A DNA stretch of 64,000 nt, taken from positions 1,596,313-1,660,312 of the forward strand of contig JBBMOL010000081.1 of the NCBI GenBank assembly GCA_037954665.1, written 5' to 3'. Both the position numbers and the translations under genes were made by a program. Positions 13,583-25,888 of the stretch are shown here, piece by piece; position 1 is the stretch's first letter, and the number at the start of each line of letters is the position of its first letter. Source of the stretch: Laguncularia racemosa (taxonomy: Eukaryota; Streptophyta; Magnoliopsida; Myrtales; Combretaceae). The notes under the pieces were generated by a model. The model was not told the DNA's origin and ran no database searches. It saw only the letters and a list, made by a program, of their open reading frames with translations.

Positions 13583-14120
13583 TCAATTTGGAAAAAAAAA
13601 AAAAATCAAATGAAAAATATGGGTACCAAGCCTTTCACTCTTCAGTGATCTTCCATGCCTATATATATTTCTACCTATAAAAAAAGAAGCATAAGCGTCC
13701 ATGATGGCCTGCGCAACTTGGGCTCGAGAGAGAGCATATACTTCCCAATTGCTCGTAGAGATTGAACGGTCCAAAATCGTTCCCTGGTGATGACACTGGT
13801 ATACGATCTCCTCGAACGATGATTCATGAAGACTCTCTCCATCACTCCTTCGCATGTGGTGCCTCAAATCCAAAGGGTTTCGGGCCGTTGCCAGCCTGTG
13901 CTCGCATACATAAGTTTGTCCGGGCGCATGAAACACGCCCTAGTCCATACTACGAGGAAGCAATTGTAAAGAAAATATCAACCAAGCAGATATATGCGCA
14001 TGTTAATATATATTCATACCACGCAGTTCGTGGATGCAAGCCGGGTCGTGCGATTCAACCGTTAACGGCGGCGGCGATGAAGGACAAAGCCACCATTACT
14101 ACAAAAGTACAAAGCTGATG
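13583..14120 (-). other. GC-richer patch with an unrecognised 117-codon minus-strand frame
   Basis: This patch stands out from AT-rich surroundings. On the minus strand an ATG at 13936 opens a 117-codon frame ending at 13583, with segments such as SSFEEIVYQCHHQGT and ALSRAQVAQAIMDAYASFF; the last looks helical. On the plus strand an overlapping 118-codon frame (13762-14118) is also open, so frame openness alone proves nothing. I do not recognise a family. It could be an exon of a host gene, a gene fragment or chance. The C-terminal residues run into a poly-T/A stretch and are surely not real protein. Confidence 0.25.
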
Positions 14121-14908
14121 AGAGAGGCATGGGCTGGGTGGGGTGGCAGGAGCCAGCGCAAAACGTGTTTCTCTGGGTTCTTATTTTAGTGGGAGAAAAA
14201 ATGAATGGTCCACTAGTATCAAGGATCCAATTACATATTATAGATTATAGTGTTATTAATATAGTCTGAACATTTTGAATGTTGATCTAACAACTTGTAA
14301 TTTGGATTCATTTTTCTTATCACTATCAAGAAGTTTATATTTGACAATGAGACATGACACATTCATACATGTATGTCAAAATGGATCGATAAATAATGGC
14401 TTTAAAATACATTCAAAATACGAGTGCATTTATTTTGCAACGTCGTCCCAAACAGTTTTCAATGTTTATTATAGTCTAAAATAATTCATAATTGCTTAAT
14501 ATTACAGGCATAAACTAAAGAAACCGTATAAAATATCAAGCTGAAATGTAGTATTTTCTTGAATTATTCGAAATATTCTGAACATATGAATGCCCTTTAT
14601 GTCAAAAGATATAATTTACACTCCAAACCAATTCAATAATAATAAAAACGGTAAATAATAGTTTTGATGATAATATTAAACATGGTTACCAAAATCGTTC
14701 TTTTAATCACACAAAATAAGATAGGAATATAATCGTGAGAAAAGTGGTACTAAAGAAATCTTAAACCCTAAAACATAAACATAGCCAAGAAAATTAGAAC
14801 AGCTAAAGGTACATCAAAACCTAAGGAACTCATTGTGATTGTATTTTTCAACCATAATATCATGAAAACCCTAATGAGTAACAATATATATAGGAGAGTT
14901 TCACGTAC
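14121..14908. other. AT-rich spacer
   Basis: No gene or clear repeat seen. If the two neighbouring GC-richer patches belong to one minus-strand gene, this would be intron, but no splice evidence supports that. Confidence 0.3.
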
Positions 14909-15148
14909 CTACAAAAGTGAAGTTAGGATTAGCGAGAAAATCTCGAAAGGAATCCGGGACGGCTCTACAGCGAGAAAGTTGAATGATGAGGCAACGTCTT
15001 CCAATACAGATTTGGAGAGTTGCAGCTCGATGGCGGCCAAAATTGTACCATTGCACGCCCGTGCCGACGACGAGTTGGTGGAATCAAAGAAGTCGACACT
15101 ATAATTGCTGTGTGTGTAGTGACAGGATTCCCGAACAACCACCGCCAT
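14909..15148 (-). CDS. Unrecognised gene-like segment, about 80 codons; possible first exon
   Basis: The minus strand reads from an ATG at 15146-15148 in good plant context (CCAAATGGCGG). An in-frame upstream ATG at 15199 is also possible and would add 17 residues. The frame holds MAVVVRESCHYTH at its start, then SSSARACNGTILAAIELQ, SKSVLEDVASSFNFL and PSRIPFEIFSLILTSLL. A stop TAG at 14909-14911 is directly followed by GTACGT, a good splice donor, so the exon could also end just before the stop in another frame. Upstream on the minus strand lies a purine-rich leader (15.26-15.30 kb). I do not recognise the family. Copies of about 120 bp of this segment (14.97-15.10 kb) occur in both orientations in the hairpin loci at 34.47 and 36.27 kb, which is the main reason to take it seriously. 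Confidence 0.3.
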   Translation of the reverse strand: MAVVVRESCHYTHSNYSVDFFDSTNSSSARACNGTILAAIELQLSKSVLEDVASSFNFLAVEPSRIPFEIFSLILTSLL

Positions 15149-15449
15149 TTGGAGGGGAAAAACAGAAATATCAAGTGAGGGAGAGAACAGTGCACCCACC
15201 GAAGCTAAATCACAATTTCTTGACCGGACTCTGGTCTCGTTGATTCAACGGAAATAACCGTCTCTCTCTCTCTCTTCTTCTTCTTCTTTCTTTTTTCTTT
15301 TTAAGAAAAAAATTAACAGCGAAAAAAAAAGAGAAAATTTTATGTATTTTCTTTTATAAAATGTATAATCAGTTAAAGGTAATGAAAAGTTTCTTGAAGG
15401 TATTAAGTAATTACAATTCATTTTTTAAAATAAAATTTATACTCGTTCC

Positions 15450-15695
15450 ACTACAATAAAAAAGGAGCAGATATATAAAATGAAATGAATAAGACATATA
15501 TTTTTGTGCACGTATGTTACTTCTTAACAGTCTAATGGCTTATAGATACGATAAATACATTCTCGATTTTTTTATAGATTGATGTACTATTTATGAAAAT
15601 TCAAAACTTTTGAGTTAATCATAAGTTCGCGTCATTCATAATTTAAGTGCTTCCCAGCATATTGAGTACTGAACTTAAAGTAATTTGAGGAAATT
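15450..15695 (+). repeat. Divergent copy of dispersed repeat C
   Basis: Blocks such as TTCAAAACTTTTGAGTTAATCAT and GAGTACTGAACTTAAAGTAATTT match in order with 8.3-8.9, 35.7-35.9 and 39.6-39.8 kb. With the neighbouring gene-like segment this gives the same neighbour pair as in the 34-40-kb units. Confidence 0.5.
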
Positions 15696-15699
15696 GTTG

Positions 15700-16517
15700 T
15701 TGTAATGTTATATTTTATAAAAAATATTACTTCTTGTTGTTAGTTTTTAGTGTGTTAGATGTGATTTATATAGATCCCATAATACGTAATATGCAATAAT
15801 TAATTTAAAGGTTAGTATGAGAATATTGTATATTGACAAAAAAAAATATTATTATTTGTAAATGTCAAATTTAAAATATTATCTATGTTATGGAAAATAT
15901 TGTAACAGAAATTTCTAATTTTTGGTTTATGAAATAATTTTTATGGTATTATTTAGATGTGAGATTTTTTGTTGTGAAATAATGGGAAAAAATTAAAATT
16001 AAAATTGATATGGAATTTTATGACATTTTTTTGGAACTAATTTTTACAATTCGTTATTTAAAATTGTCATTTTTTTTAAAAAGTTGATAATATATATTTA
16101 TTGTGGATAGGAAAACAATGGTTGAGTACATAATATTGATGATCTATGTGTTTAAAAGTATTATAGCTCGTAATTGGGGGTTAGCAAATAATAGGGATCT
16201 AGTCAAAAAGTTGAAAATAAAGAAAAATGTCAACTATATTGAATTCTTATACAAAATATGCTGAAGGATCAGAGTCTATCCAATCGAAGTGGGGATTGAG
16301 ATAATTCATTGACATCTTACGTTCCATAGGGGCAGTACATCTTATGTCTTGATGGCAATTAGAGATGATGAAGATATTAAAAATTTCATTGAAACTCTTG
16401 AATCTTTTGGAGATCGTAACATACAATAGTTGTACATTTAAATTTGTGACAATTTGGGGGGACCCCTTCAAAAGGTAGACATTTGAAGTAAATAGGTAGC
16501 TACATTCATCACATAAC
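15700..16517. other. AT-rich spacer upstream of the MULE remnant
   Basis: No gene seen. The minus-strand frame over 16247-16651 is a shadow of the MULE coding region. Confidence 0.4.
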
Positions 16518-17910
16518 ATGGAAGAAATGCAGCTCGAGTCATCGACATTTGAACCCTCAATTCCAACCCCGATAGAAAGCAATGATGAAGATGAAGTAGA
16601 TAGAGCAATTACTCTAGTATTACAACAACTAGAGACACACGATCCATACATGGTTCATTTGGGAGCAAAAATTTCTATAAACACCCATGTAGGAATGAGT
16701 GTTGAGGAGGAGAGTACTAATAATGAGGAGAGTTCTAAGGAGGAAGATAGGGAAAGTGAAAATGATGGAGACGAAGTATTTGAAGAGGACTCTCTAACCG
16801 AACCTGCGTACTTGACACAAACAATATATCAATAACAGCAGGTTGAACTACCAAGCAAGGTAGTTAGAGATCCTATTTCATACTATAACATTGATAGTGA
16901 TGATGGCTATATTTTTTTCAAACAGGAGAAAAATAATATTTATAGTAATTCGAGCAGTAATGATGATTTGTATAAGGGCATGAGATTCAAAATAAAAGCA
17001 GATGTGATTCAAGCAGTGAAGTCTCACCATGTAAAGAACCATTGTAACTTTACCGTTGTAGATATTAGTCCGTTGCTTTGGTATGTTTATTGTTTGAGAA
17101 GAGACAATAGTTGTAAATGGACGCTTCAAGCCAGAAAAAAGAAGTTGGAGGGCATGTTTGTAGTGATAAGATATGACGGTCTACACACATGCAATAAATC
17201 GCTAATTAGTTAGGATCACCTGTAGTTGAATTGCAATCTTCTTGCTACCCAGTTTGTAAATCTTATTAGGGACAATCCTGATATAAAGGTTGTAGAGCAT
17301 GCTTCTATTGTTGAATAAGAATTTGACCATAGGATAAGCAAAAAATGTACTTAGGAGGGGAGGAAATGGGCTATAGAAGATGTGTACAGGAAATGGTAGA
17401 AGTCTTACAATGAACTCCCTATTCTTCTAAATGCCATAAAAAATACAAATCTTGGAACGCAAATTGATTAGGGGTGGAGTAGATCAACTACCCTCAAGGT
17501 GCTTAATCTAAAGTGGGTATTCTAGGCATTTGGGTGTAAATTGCAGTGTGGAGATTCCTTAGACTAGTTGTTACCATTGACACAACTTTTTTATATGGGA
17601 AGTATACCACAACTTGCTAATTACTTGTGGTATTAATGGCAACAACTATATACTTTTAGTGGCATTTGCTTTTGTAGATTAGGAAATGGTTGAAACATAG
17701 GGTTAGTTTTTAAAGAAATTGAAAGAATATATTGTTGGTAACCATATAGGTCGTGAAACAATTTGCTTCATATCAGATACACTTTGACATCAAGTCGACA
17801 ATTGAAGAAGAAGCCAATGGATGGCACCCTCCATTTGCGGTGTGGTGGTTTTGTTTAAGATGGGGATGATGTGCTTGTTGTGACAGAGTGAAAACTCATT
17901 GTGTCAAATG
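16518..17910 (+). pseudogene. Mutator-like (MULE/MuDR) transposase pseudogene
   Basis: An ATG at 16518 opens an acidic N-terminal region (many E/D, EEESTNNEESSKEED near 16703-16750) that ends at a stop at 16833-16835. Reading on, 16965-17213 has the N-terminal MuDR DNA-binding region: KGMRFKIKADVIQAVKSHHV, then SCKWTLQARKKK and YDGLHTCNKSLIS, with the typical stop-interrupted DHL after it. Further motifs in the same or shifted frames are FVNLIRDNPDIKV near 17.25 kb, WAIEDVYRKW near 17.37 kb, and WVF.AFGCKL followed by a degraded catalytic-domain start near 17.52-17.60 kb. Many stops and shifts follow, and by 17.9 kb similarity is lost; the zinc-finger C-terminus is not seen. An intact protein would be a nuclear DDE transposase. 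It is a relic. Terminal inverted repeats were not found. Confidence 0.75.
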
Positions 17911-18121
17911 GTGAGGGTTGATTGATCCTAAAATGATAACAAGTGAAATGTTATACTATTCATAATGCAACATAAAGTAATCAACAAGTTAAAGGTCGTT
18001 TACCTCTCTGTCCCAAGCGGCCTGTGATTTATGTCCCTCCTGCTGCATCAAGACTAAAGGATTAAAGGGTCCAAGTTCTATCTATTATGCAAAAAAAGAA
18101 AAAAATTAAAAAGATTTGTAA

Positions 18122-19190
18122 ATGTTACGATTAATATCAAAATATTAATTAAAAACTTATTGGTGACTATTTATTGTCTAATTAATGGTTAATTAATAGT
18201 AACTTAAGTTTACGACTACTTTTATAATAACACACAAAGATATTACATTTACAATTAATACTAAATTTTCTACTAATTAATTAATGACATATTAACAACT
18301 AATTATAGTTAATTCATGGTTAATTAACAATAACTTAAATTTACAACTGCTTTTATAAAAACACTTAAACATATTACATTTACAATCAATCCTATGTTTT
18401 TCACAAATTAATTTTCTAACAATGAATTAAAAACATATTGATAACTAATTACTGTTAATTAATGGTTAATTAACAACTTAATTTTACAACTACTTTTATA
18501 AAAACACATAAATATATTACATTTACAATCAATACAAATTTTTTCACAAATTAATTTTCTAACAATGAATTAATGGTATATTAATGATTAATTACTGTTA
18601 ATTAATGGTTAATTAATAACTTAATTTTACTACTACTTTTACAAAAACACACAAACATATTACATTTATAATCAATACAAATTTTTTCACAAATTAAATT
18701 TCTAACAATGAATTAATAACTAATTACTATTAATTAACAACTTAATTTTACAAATACTTTTACAAATACACACAAACATATTACATTTACAATCAACACA
18801 AATTTTTCACTTATTAATTTTCTAACAATTAATTAATAATATATTAACAACTAATCATTGTTAATTAATGGTTAACTAATAATAACTTAATTTAACAACT
18901 ACTTTTATAAAAATACATTATAATAACACATAAAGATAATTCATTATTATCGATGTAGTTTTTTTTCCTAATTAATTTTCTAATGATTCATTAATGAATA
19001 ATTAGTTTATCATTAATGATTACTTTTACTATAATTTTCATAATTAAAAATTAAGACATTTCACTTACGAAAAGTACTAATTTTTTTTACTAATTCATTT
19101 TCTAATGTTAATTAATGATATATTAACAACTAAATAATTAATAATTATCGAATAATTAATAACTATTGGTATTTTAATAAAATTAGTAGA
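18122..19190. repeat. AT-rich tandem array, about eight units of 120-157 bp
   Basis: The word ATTACATTTACAATCAATAC or a close variant begins units at about 18122, 18242, 18373, 18516, 18659, 18780, 18938 and 19054, giving periods of about 120, 131, 143, 143, 121, 158 and 116 bp. Within units the order is constant: CAAATTAATTTTCTAACAATGAATTAA, then ATATTAACAACTAATTA, GTTAATTAATGGTTAATTAA, TTACAACTACTTTTATAAAAACAC. Outer units are more diverged than inner ones. It begins about 200 bp past the MULE remnant. Confidence 0.85.
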
Positions 19191-20404
19191 GTATAACTAA
19201 TTGCATTTAATTTTTTATGCATTAATACAAAATAATATAATGGGGAAAAAATTAATTTTTTCTTGACAAAAGCATATTGAAATATAGCTTCGCTGAAGAA
19301 GTTGGAAAAATATCTTATAGATATTTCTACACACATACTTGAACAAACTAAAATTATGTAAAACAAAAATTAAGAAAACAAAATATTTTCAAATTGTGAG
19401 AAAGAAGAAGATGGAAGAGGAAATTGAAAGATTTGAAAATGAACATATGAGCTAAAAATTCACATTTATATTACAAATTGTTGGTGCAACATTTTTCTTA
19501 TGCATTGGAGATCACATGTTGTGTTGCAGTGCAAATTTATAGTATCACTTTATAATAATTTTTATAAGTTTGCAATATTACTTTGTAATAATTTTTATAG
19601 GTTTTGTAGAATTCCATGGCAATTGGATAATGTGGCAAAAATATTACATAATATAATTACTGAAGGCACGAACCTCATTTGTGCCTTCAGGCAATTTTTA
19701 TAGAAATATTACATATAGAAGTGAAGCTTGACACATGGTGCTAGGAATATTTCTATAGTTAAGACAAATATTATATGCATATTCTAGAATAATAGGCATA
19801 TGTATATACATACCATGTAATAACCACAAAAAAACAAAAACAAAACAAAAATCAATCCAAAATTACAAAAACATTCTTTCCCCAATTCCAACTACATTCG
19901 ACTATTGTTTTTTGGCATTCAAATTGCTTGTTCCTAATTTTCCAATTTTTTCAATCATTCCGAAATAGAAGCACTTAAAACCACTCATATTACAAACCAT
20001 TCCAAATCACTACATCATTGTAAGTTTTTGTGTTAAAATTCCAGCATGCTTTAAAGTAATGAAAGTTTTAAATGATAAATTTTTTTCTAAAATTATATAT
20101 ATGTAAAGTGCACAAAATTAGTTGATAATTATAAGTGAATCATAAAATGAAAGCAACTATACCCTTTAAGCTTACAACGCATCCATTGAAATAAGCTTCC
20201 AAACTAAATAATAGATTTTTTTTAGCAAATTATTTTATAGGAGATGGAAGGTGTAATGCTCTAGAACATGAGGAGAGTACAACCAGTCATGTGTTTTCAC
20301 TAGATGAAATCACACAAAGGCTCAGAATTAGCTAAACTCTACAATTTATATTCAGTCACTATAGCAGTAGATAAAAGAATTTTCTAGATGTATAGATGAG
20401 TGGC
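19191..20404. other. AT-rich spacer with a small hairpin and an LTR-end fragment
   Basis: No gene seen. A perfect 10-bp inverted repeat (CTGAAGGCAC, 19660-19669 and 19681-19690) with an 11-base loop lies here. At 20253 the words TGTAATGCTCTAGAA match the reversed end of the LTR at 4963-7005, so 20253-20404 may be a short fragment of a second copy. Confidence 0.5.
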
Positions 20405-22412
20405 TGTAATGCCCCGAAACGTGGGCCGCACTATTGTTTGCCACAGGTCCTTATCTCACAAAACACATTAAGGTTCTGAATCAACACTGATACTTTTTTA
20501 CCTATAACTCCAATATAAAAGCATTCAATAAATCCTAAAACTTCAAAATAAATTTTATAAATCCATATAAAACATCTAACACAGTGAAAGTCTTTGAACA
20601 CTAAAATAATATTCTTCAAAAGATAATGTCTATTATAGTCAAATAACATAATTCTCCAAATCCTAATCACCATAATAGTAATAGTAATCTTCATCTTTCT
20701 CTCTCTATGGTTTACCCAAACCTAAGTTATCTTCTGGGTTATTATCTCCCTTAACACTTGCATTTAAAAATATTTCCCAAAGGATGAGCTAATGCCTAAT
20801 ACGTATAATACAAACACACACGCATAAACTTACATGAACAAGTATCACACATAACATGCAGTACTTAACTACAAACAATCATTTCATAATATAATTTATG
20901 TTCACAAGCAACAACAAGATACTCATGAACCCTCTTAATACACCTAACACATTGGAATTGCCACTACGGGCCCCACACCCATGGTACACTTAATCTTGGT
21001 GATGAGAATTGCCACTATAGACCCCACACCATGTTCACTTAAACCACTTAATCCTGGTAATGGGAATTACCACTATGAACCCCACACCCATGTACACTTA
21101 TTCTTAATGATGGGAATTGCCACTACGAGTCCCATATCTATGTCTACTTAAAACCACTTGACCAACATTCAACCCAGATCATTTTTAAGCACGACTCCAC
21201 TAGGAACAACATCACATAAGGATCATTGGTGTGCTCCCTAGGGATCTGCCACTACGAACCCCTAAGCCGAGCTAAGCACGTACAACATATAACTTAAACA
21301 CTTAACCCAAATCATTTAACTCAATTAATTTCAACACATATGCTACTTAAGTAAGCACAGAACAACACATAAGTTACACGTACCTCGAATCTTAGCCTTA
21401 AGCACTTCCGGTCTTGGACTTAAGCTAAATTGAAACTTGTACACATCAACAAGCTTTTCTTAGTACTTAATTTAAGATTAATATCAATTCTTAATTTTCT
21501 TAATCCTATTCATTTAAATTCTCTAAGGTCTTAATAGCTATCCAGGTCACATGTAAATTAACTTAATTAAAAGTTAAATGGATATATAATCACATTATGT
21601 TTTATTTAACATGACCATGTTGCGAGCTGTGTTGCTCAACACAGGCTAATACACAACCGTGTTAATGGTCGTGTATCTTTCGGTGTAAAGTTTGGCTTCA
21701 ACACAATTGGAACATGGCCGTATTGAGAGGCCGTGTTTCTCTTAATTCAACATAGTCGAAACACGACCATGTTTCCCTTGATTCAACACGGTCGAAATAC
21801 GACCGTGTTGGGAGACCATGTATCTCTCGATGTGACCTTCAAATTCAATACGATCGAAACATGACCGTGTTGGGAGGTCGTGTTTCTCTCGATAATCTCC
21901 ACGAAATCCTAATTCTTCATTTCAAATTCTCCTAAACCTAATTCTCTCTATCTTTCAACTTAATTAAATCTCTAAAACATGGAATTACATATAAATTGCA
22001 AGGATTTTTGTACTTATATTAAATTTCCTATGAGTTAAATCCTTAAACCTTTGAGTCTCCTTCTCGCTACATCCTTCTCAAAACTTTAAAACTTGATGCA
22101 CACACGATACTCATAAGTTCCAAATCCAATAACTAAAATCAAAATTGTGTATAAAATTCCTTACCTCTCGTACTTAGAATTAGGTTGTGCTGTCTCCTTT
22201 CGTCATCTTAAGGTTTGTTCAAAGAGCTTTTCTTGTTATCAGCTATTTATTGTGAGGGGTATAAAAAAAAGGAATGTTAGCTCATTTAGGGGTTAAATAC
22301 TCCCTTTGTGAAATGTCTAAATTGCCCCTCGATTTTTATAAAATCTCTACCTTTGTCCTTAACTCATTGTGACAACATATATATTAAAATAAATAAAAAT
22401 TCAAGTATTACA
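20405..22412 (-). repeat. 3' LTR of a minus-strand gypsy element (~2.0 kb)
   Basis: On the minus strand the LTR begins TGTAATACTTGA at 22412, right after a polypurine tract, and ends GGGGCATTACA at 20405 (TG...CA). Shared words with the LTR at 4963-7005 (TACGTA(C/T)TAGGCATTAGCTCA, seen here at 20.77-20.81 kb) place both in one family. Between 21.60 and 21.90 kb there are about five units of roughly 60 bp holding partial palindromes such as ACGACCGTGTTGGGAG. A TATA-like ATAAATAG lies near 22.24 kb on the minus strand. Confidence 0.8.
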
Positions 22413-22427
22413 TTCTCCCCCTCTTAT
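22413..22427 (-). other. Polypurine tract (plus-strand priming site)
   Basis: On the minus strand ATAAGAGGGGGAGAA lies immediately before the LTR start, the position expected for second-strand priming. Confidence 0.8.
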
Positions 22428-24570
22428 AAAAACTTTTGTTCTCGAAAGTACCTAATTCTGGAAAAGTTTTGGATACTTCTTCCTCATTTTTGCTTCTAGT
22501 TCCCACATCGCTTCTCTTTCTGTTTGGTTAGTCCATTGCACTTTAACATAAGAGATTGTTTTCTGTTTTAGTACCTATTCTTTAGTGTCTAGAATTCTAA
22601 TTGGCCTTTCCAAAGATATTAGATTTAGCTACACATTCAGTGGTTCCAAAGCCACTATTTGATCCTAGTTGGGTTTATACTTCCTTAGCATGGATACATG
22701 GAAAATATCATGTACTCCAGCCAAATTTGATGGAAGAGCTAACCTGTAAGCCACTATATCTATTCTTTCTAAGATCTCAAACGGGCCTATATATCTTGGG
22801 TTTAACTTTCCTCTTAACCTAAATCTAATCACTCCTTTTGTTGGAGAAATCCTTAATAATACCTTATCTCCCACTTGAAATTCGAAAGGGCATCTTCTCC
22901 TATCTACATAGTTCTTTCATCGAGACTAGTCTATCTGAATTCTCTGTTTGATGAGTTTCAACATGTCTACTACTTCTTATACTAACTCCGGCCCCATCAT
23001 CTATCTTTCTCTCACTTCATCCTAGTATAGTGGGGGTCTGCACCTTTTTCCATAAAAATCTTTATATGAATCCATTTGGATGGTTGCTTGGTAACTATTA
23101 TTATAAGCAAACTCCACCAGAGATATATGCTCATTCCAATTGCCTCTAAAATCTAGTGCACATGCCTTAAGTAAATCTTCCAATATTTGTATAGTCCTTT
23201 TAGACTAACCATCCATCTGTAGGTGGAATGCTGTACCGAACTGCAGTTTAGTGCCCAATGCTTTGTGTAAGTTGTTCTGGAATCTACTCACAAATCTTGT
23301 GTCTTTATCAGAAGTGATTGTCACTAGCATTCCATGTAGTCTCACTATCTCTTGTATGTATATTTAAGCCAGTTTCTTCAACTTGTATCATACTTTGATA
23401 TGTATAAAATGAGTAGATTTTGTCAATCTGTCTACTATAACCCAAACTACATTCTGCTTCTCCCTAGTGTTTGGAAGGGCTATAATAAAATCCATTGTCA
23501 CATGCTCCCATGTTCACTCCGATACTGGAAGAGGCTGTAATTCTCTAACTTGTCTTTGATGTTCTATTCTGATTTGTTGGCATGTGAGGTATCTAGTTAC
23601 ATATTAAGCTATTTCCCTTTTCATATTTCTCCACCAATAACAACTCTTCAAGTCCTTGTACAATTTGGTACTTCCAAGATATATTATGTAGGCGGAGTAA
23701 TGTGCCTCTTTCAATAGCTCCCTCTTCAATTTTGCATCCTTTGGCACATATAGTCTCATTTTGTATCTTAAGTTCCCCTCTGCATCCAAGTTAAATTTTG
23801 GTGCCTTGCTTTGTTCTATTTTGCTCTTGATCTCTTGAATGTCCTTATCTTCCATCTGACCATCTTTAATTTTGTCTATTATGGTTGGTTGAATCATCAA
23901 GGTAGCCATTTTTACTCCCCCTTCTTGTGCTAAAATTTTTAGCTCCAATTTGTGCATGTTTTCTAATAACTCCTTTTGTAAAGTGATGAGAGTGGCTATG
24001 TTGCCATATTTCTTTCTGCTAAAGGCATCCGCCACCACATTGACTTTTCCTAGATGGTATTGTATCTTTAAGTCATAATTCTTGATTAACTCCATCCATC
24101 TCCTATGTCTCATATTCAACTCTTTTTAAGTAAATATGTACTTCAAGCTTCTATAGTCAGTGAAAATTTTACACCTTTCTCTATATAAGTAATGTCTCAA
24201 TAGCTTCAAAGTTAGTATTACAACTGCCAATTCTAAGTTATGAGTTGGGTAGTTCTTTTCATACGGCTTAAGTTGTCAAGATGCATAAACTATTACTTGA
24301 CCACCTTGTATCAATACACACCCCCTAACCCTTGAGTTGAGGCATTACTATTCATTATAAACTCTTCTTCACTTTTGAGCAAAGTTAAAACTTGTGCCGA
24401 CACAAGTTTCTCTTTGAGCATCTAAAAACTGGCTTCACATCTATCATCCCATTCGAATTTCACATTCTTCTTCGTCAATCTAATGAGAGGAGTTGCTATT
24501 TTAAAAAACCCTTTTACAAATCTCTTGTAGTAGCCTACTAGACCTAGGAAGCTTCTTACTTCTGTAACAT
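22428..24570 (-). pseudogene. Tekay/Del-like gypsy pol remnant: end of RT, RNase H, integrase
   Basis: Reading down the minus strand, 24616-24422 encodes the end of the RT connection (EVRSFLGLVGYYKRFVKGF, ATPLIRLTKK). 24.42-24.12 kb holds a frameshifted RNase H. 24119-23604 gives MNMRHRRWMELIKNYDL, the linker to integrase, and the integrase zinc-binding start (EAHYSAYIIYLGSTKLY, SCYWWRNMKREIA). 23.6-22.9 kb is a broken integrase core. 22874-22665 gives the C-terminal part (MGDKVLLRISPTKG, RGKLNPRYIGPFEILERI, AGVHDIFHVSMLRKY). Gag, protease and most of RT are missing: coding is cut near 24563-24570, in the middle of VTEVRS, where LTR-like sequence begins. The intact ancestor would copy and insert its own genome; this copy cannot. 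Confidence 0.85.
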
Positions 24571-25880
24571 ATAAAATCAAATCAATTATAATACCATAGA
24601 GGTAAACATCAAACATTACAATTCACACTCATTACAATCAAGCAAGGATCAGACATTTGTTATCACACAAGACAGACACTGAACCCAAACCCCACAAATG
24701 TAGACTTATCTAGTCTTACAACCAGTTAAATTAACTCGGCACCTCTCTATGCCATTGCTTTTAAATGCCGAACCGCTCGAGTTGGCTTACGATCATCATA
24801 TCTGGCACCTTTGTGACGTTTCTCTCAAATGCCAAACCACTCAGGTTGGCTTACCATCATTTCTGACACCTTTGTGTCATCGGACTTCTTAAGTGCTCTA
24901 TTATTCACATTTTCGAGAGCTAGTAAGGTTGTCTCACATTTTCCTTTTAATGTCTTCAAGACACTTGTGTATAATATACATATCTATACATATATATTTT
25001 TGTGACCTCTCTTTAATTAAGGACAAGTTACTAGACACGTTCCTTACGTACCTAAGAGGGTAAGAAAATAGGATTGTTAAATTATAGAAACTAAGGTCGT
25101 ACTCATGACTTATATGATTGGATTCATGAGTGCATTTTGTAGATGTAATAGAAAAATAAGTTTGCCTAAATATATGTACACATTCAGAAGCCAACTCTGA
25201 CATGTATACGTAATGACATCTATATACCCTATTCTAACTAAGCACACCTACTTGGTGGCTATAGAAGGAAAAGCTAGGTTTTTGTATTTTGGTTTGATTG
25301 GAAGAAAACAATTTGAAATCATAGGTTAGGTTTATGGGCATAGCACTAGCAATATGGCGCTAGGTGCTATTGTTAAGGTAATGACCACTACACTCTTCGA
25401 CCATTCTATACTCTACACTTTTATAACTTCTCTCCCTAACTCATCGATTTCCACTATGACTCAACTAAAAAATAATCATAATCCATCACATTCAATTTCA
25501 AAAATCACAAGTAGCAGTAGAATTCACATACATAACAATCAACATACGACACAACATAGTAGCATATCATTAAGTTCCCCACTCACTTGTTTAGGGTTGT
25601 CGTAGTCCTAATTGGAGTCAAGTGATTCCAGCGGGTAACTCCTTTGTATTCCTCTTAAAGTCAGTATCCTTCTACAATGCTTCCTCAACCCAATCGTAGA
25701 AAGTCGCATCTCCACCTGACTTCGGTAGTCTCCTAGCACCTGATATGTGTACTCTGCTCATCTTGTGGTTAATGGCAAGGTGTGAAGTTTCCTCCTTAAG
25801 GAACCTTGGGTGAACAAGATTCAAATGTTAAACTCCTTATGAATCTATGCTTCCAACACCCCAAGTTGCTGTGATCAACA
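24571..25880 (-). other. Probable 3' (U5-side) part of a long minus-strand LTR
   Basis: Non-coding, with the look of a long gypsy LTR. An imperfect direct repeat of about 60 bp is present (24765-24820 and 24828-24878, both with AAATGCC.AACC.CTC.(A/G)GTTGGCTTAC and CACCTTTGTG). I take it as the far end of the LTR that starts at 34120 on the minus strand, but the left boundary is uncertain and no matching target duplication was found. The short open frame at 25354-25605 is not convincing. Confidence 0.35.
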
Positions 25881-25888
25881 GTCTGCTT

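Noticed and set aside
18122..19190. CRISPR-like array
   Set aside because: Units are contiguous and similar over their whole length, without constant short repeats and unique spacers; the DNA is plant nuclear.
20405..24570. Pairing of this minus-strand remnant with the 34120 LTR as one complete element
   Set aside because: The LTR at 20.4-22.4 kb and the LTR starting at 34120 have different sequences, so they cannot be the two ends of one element.
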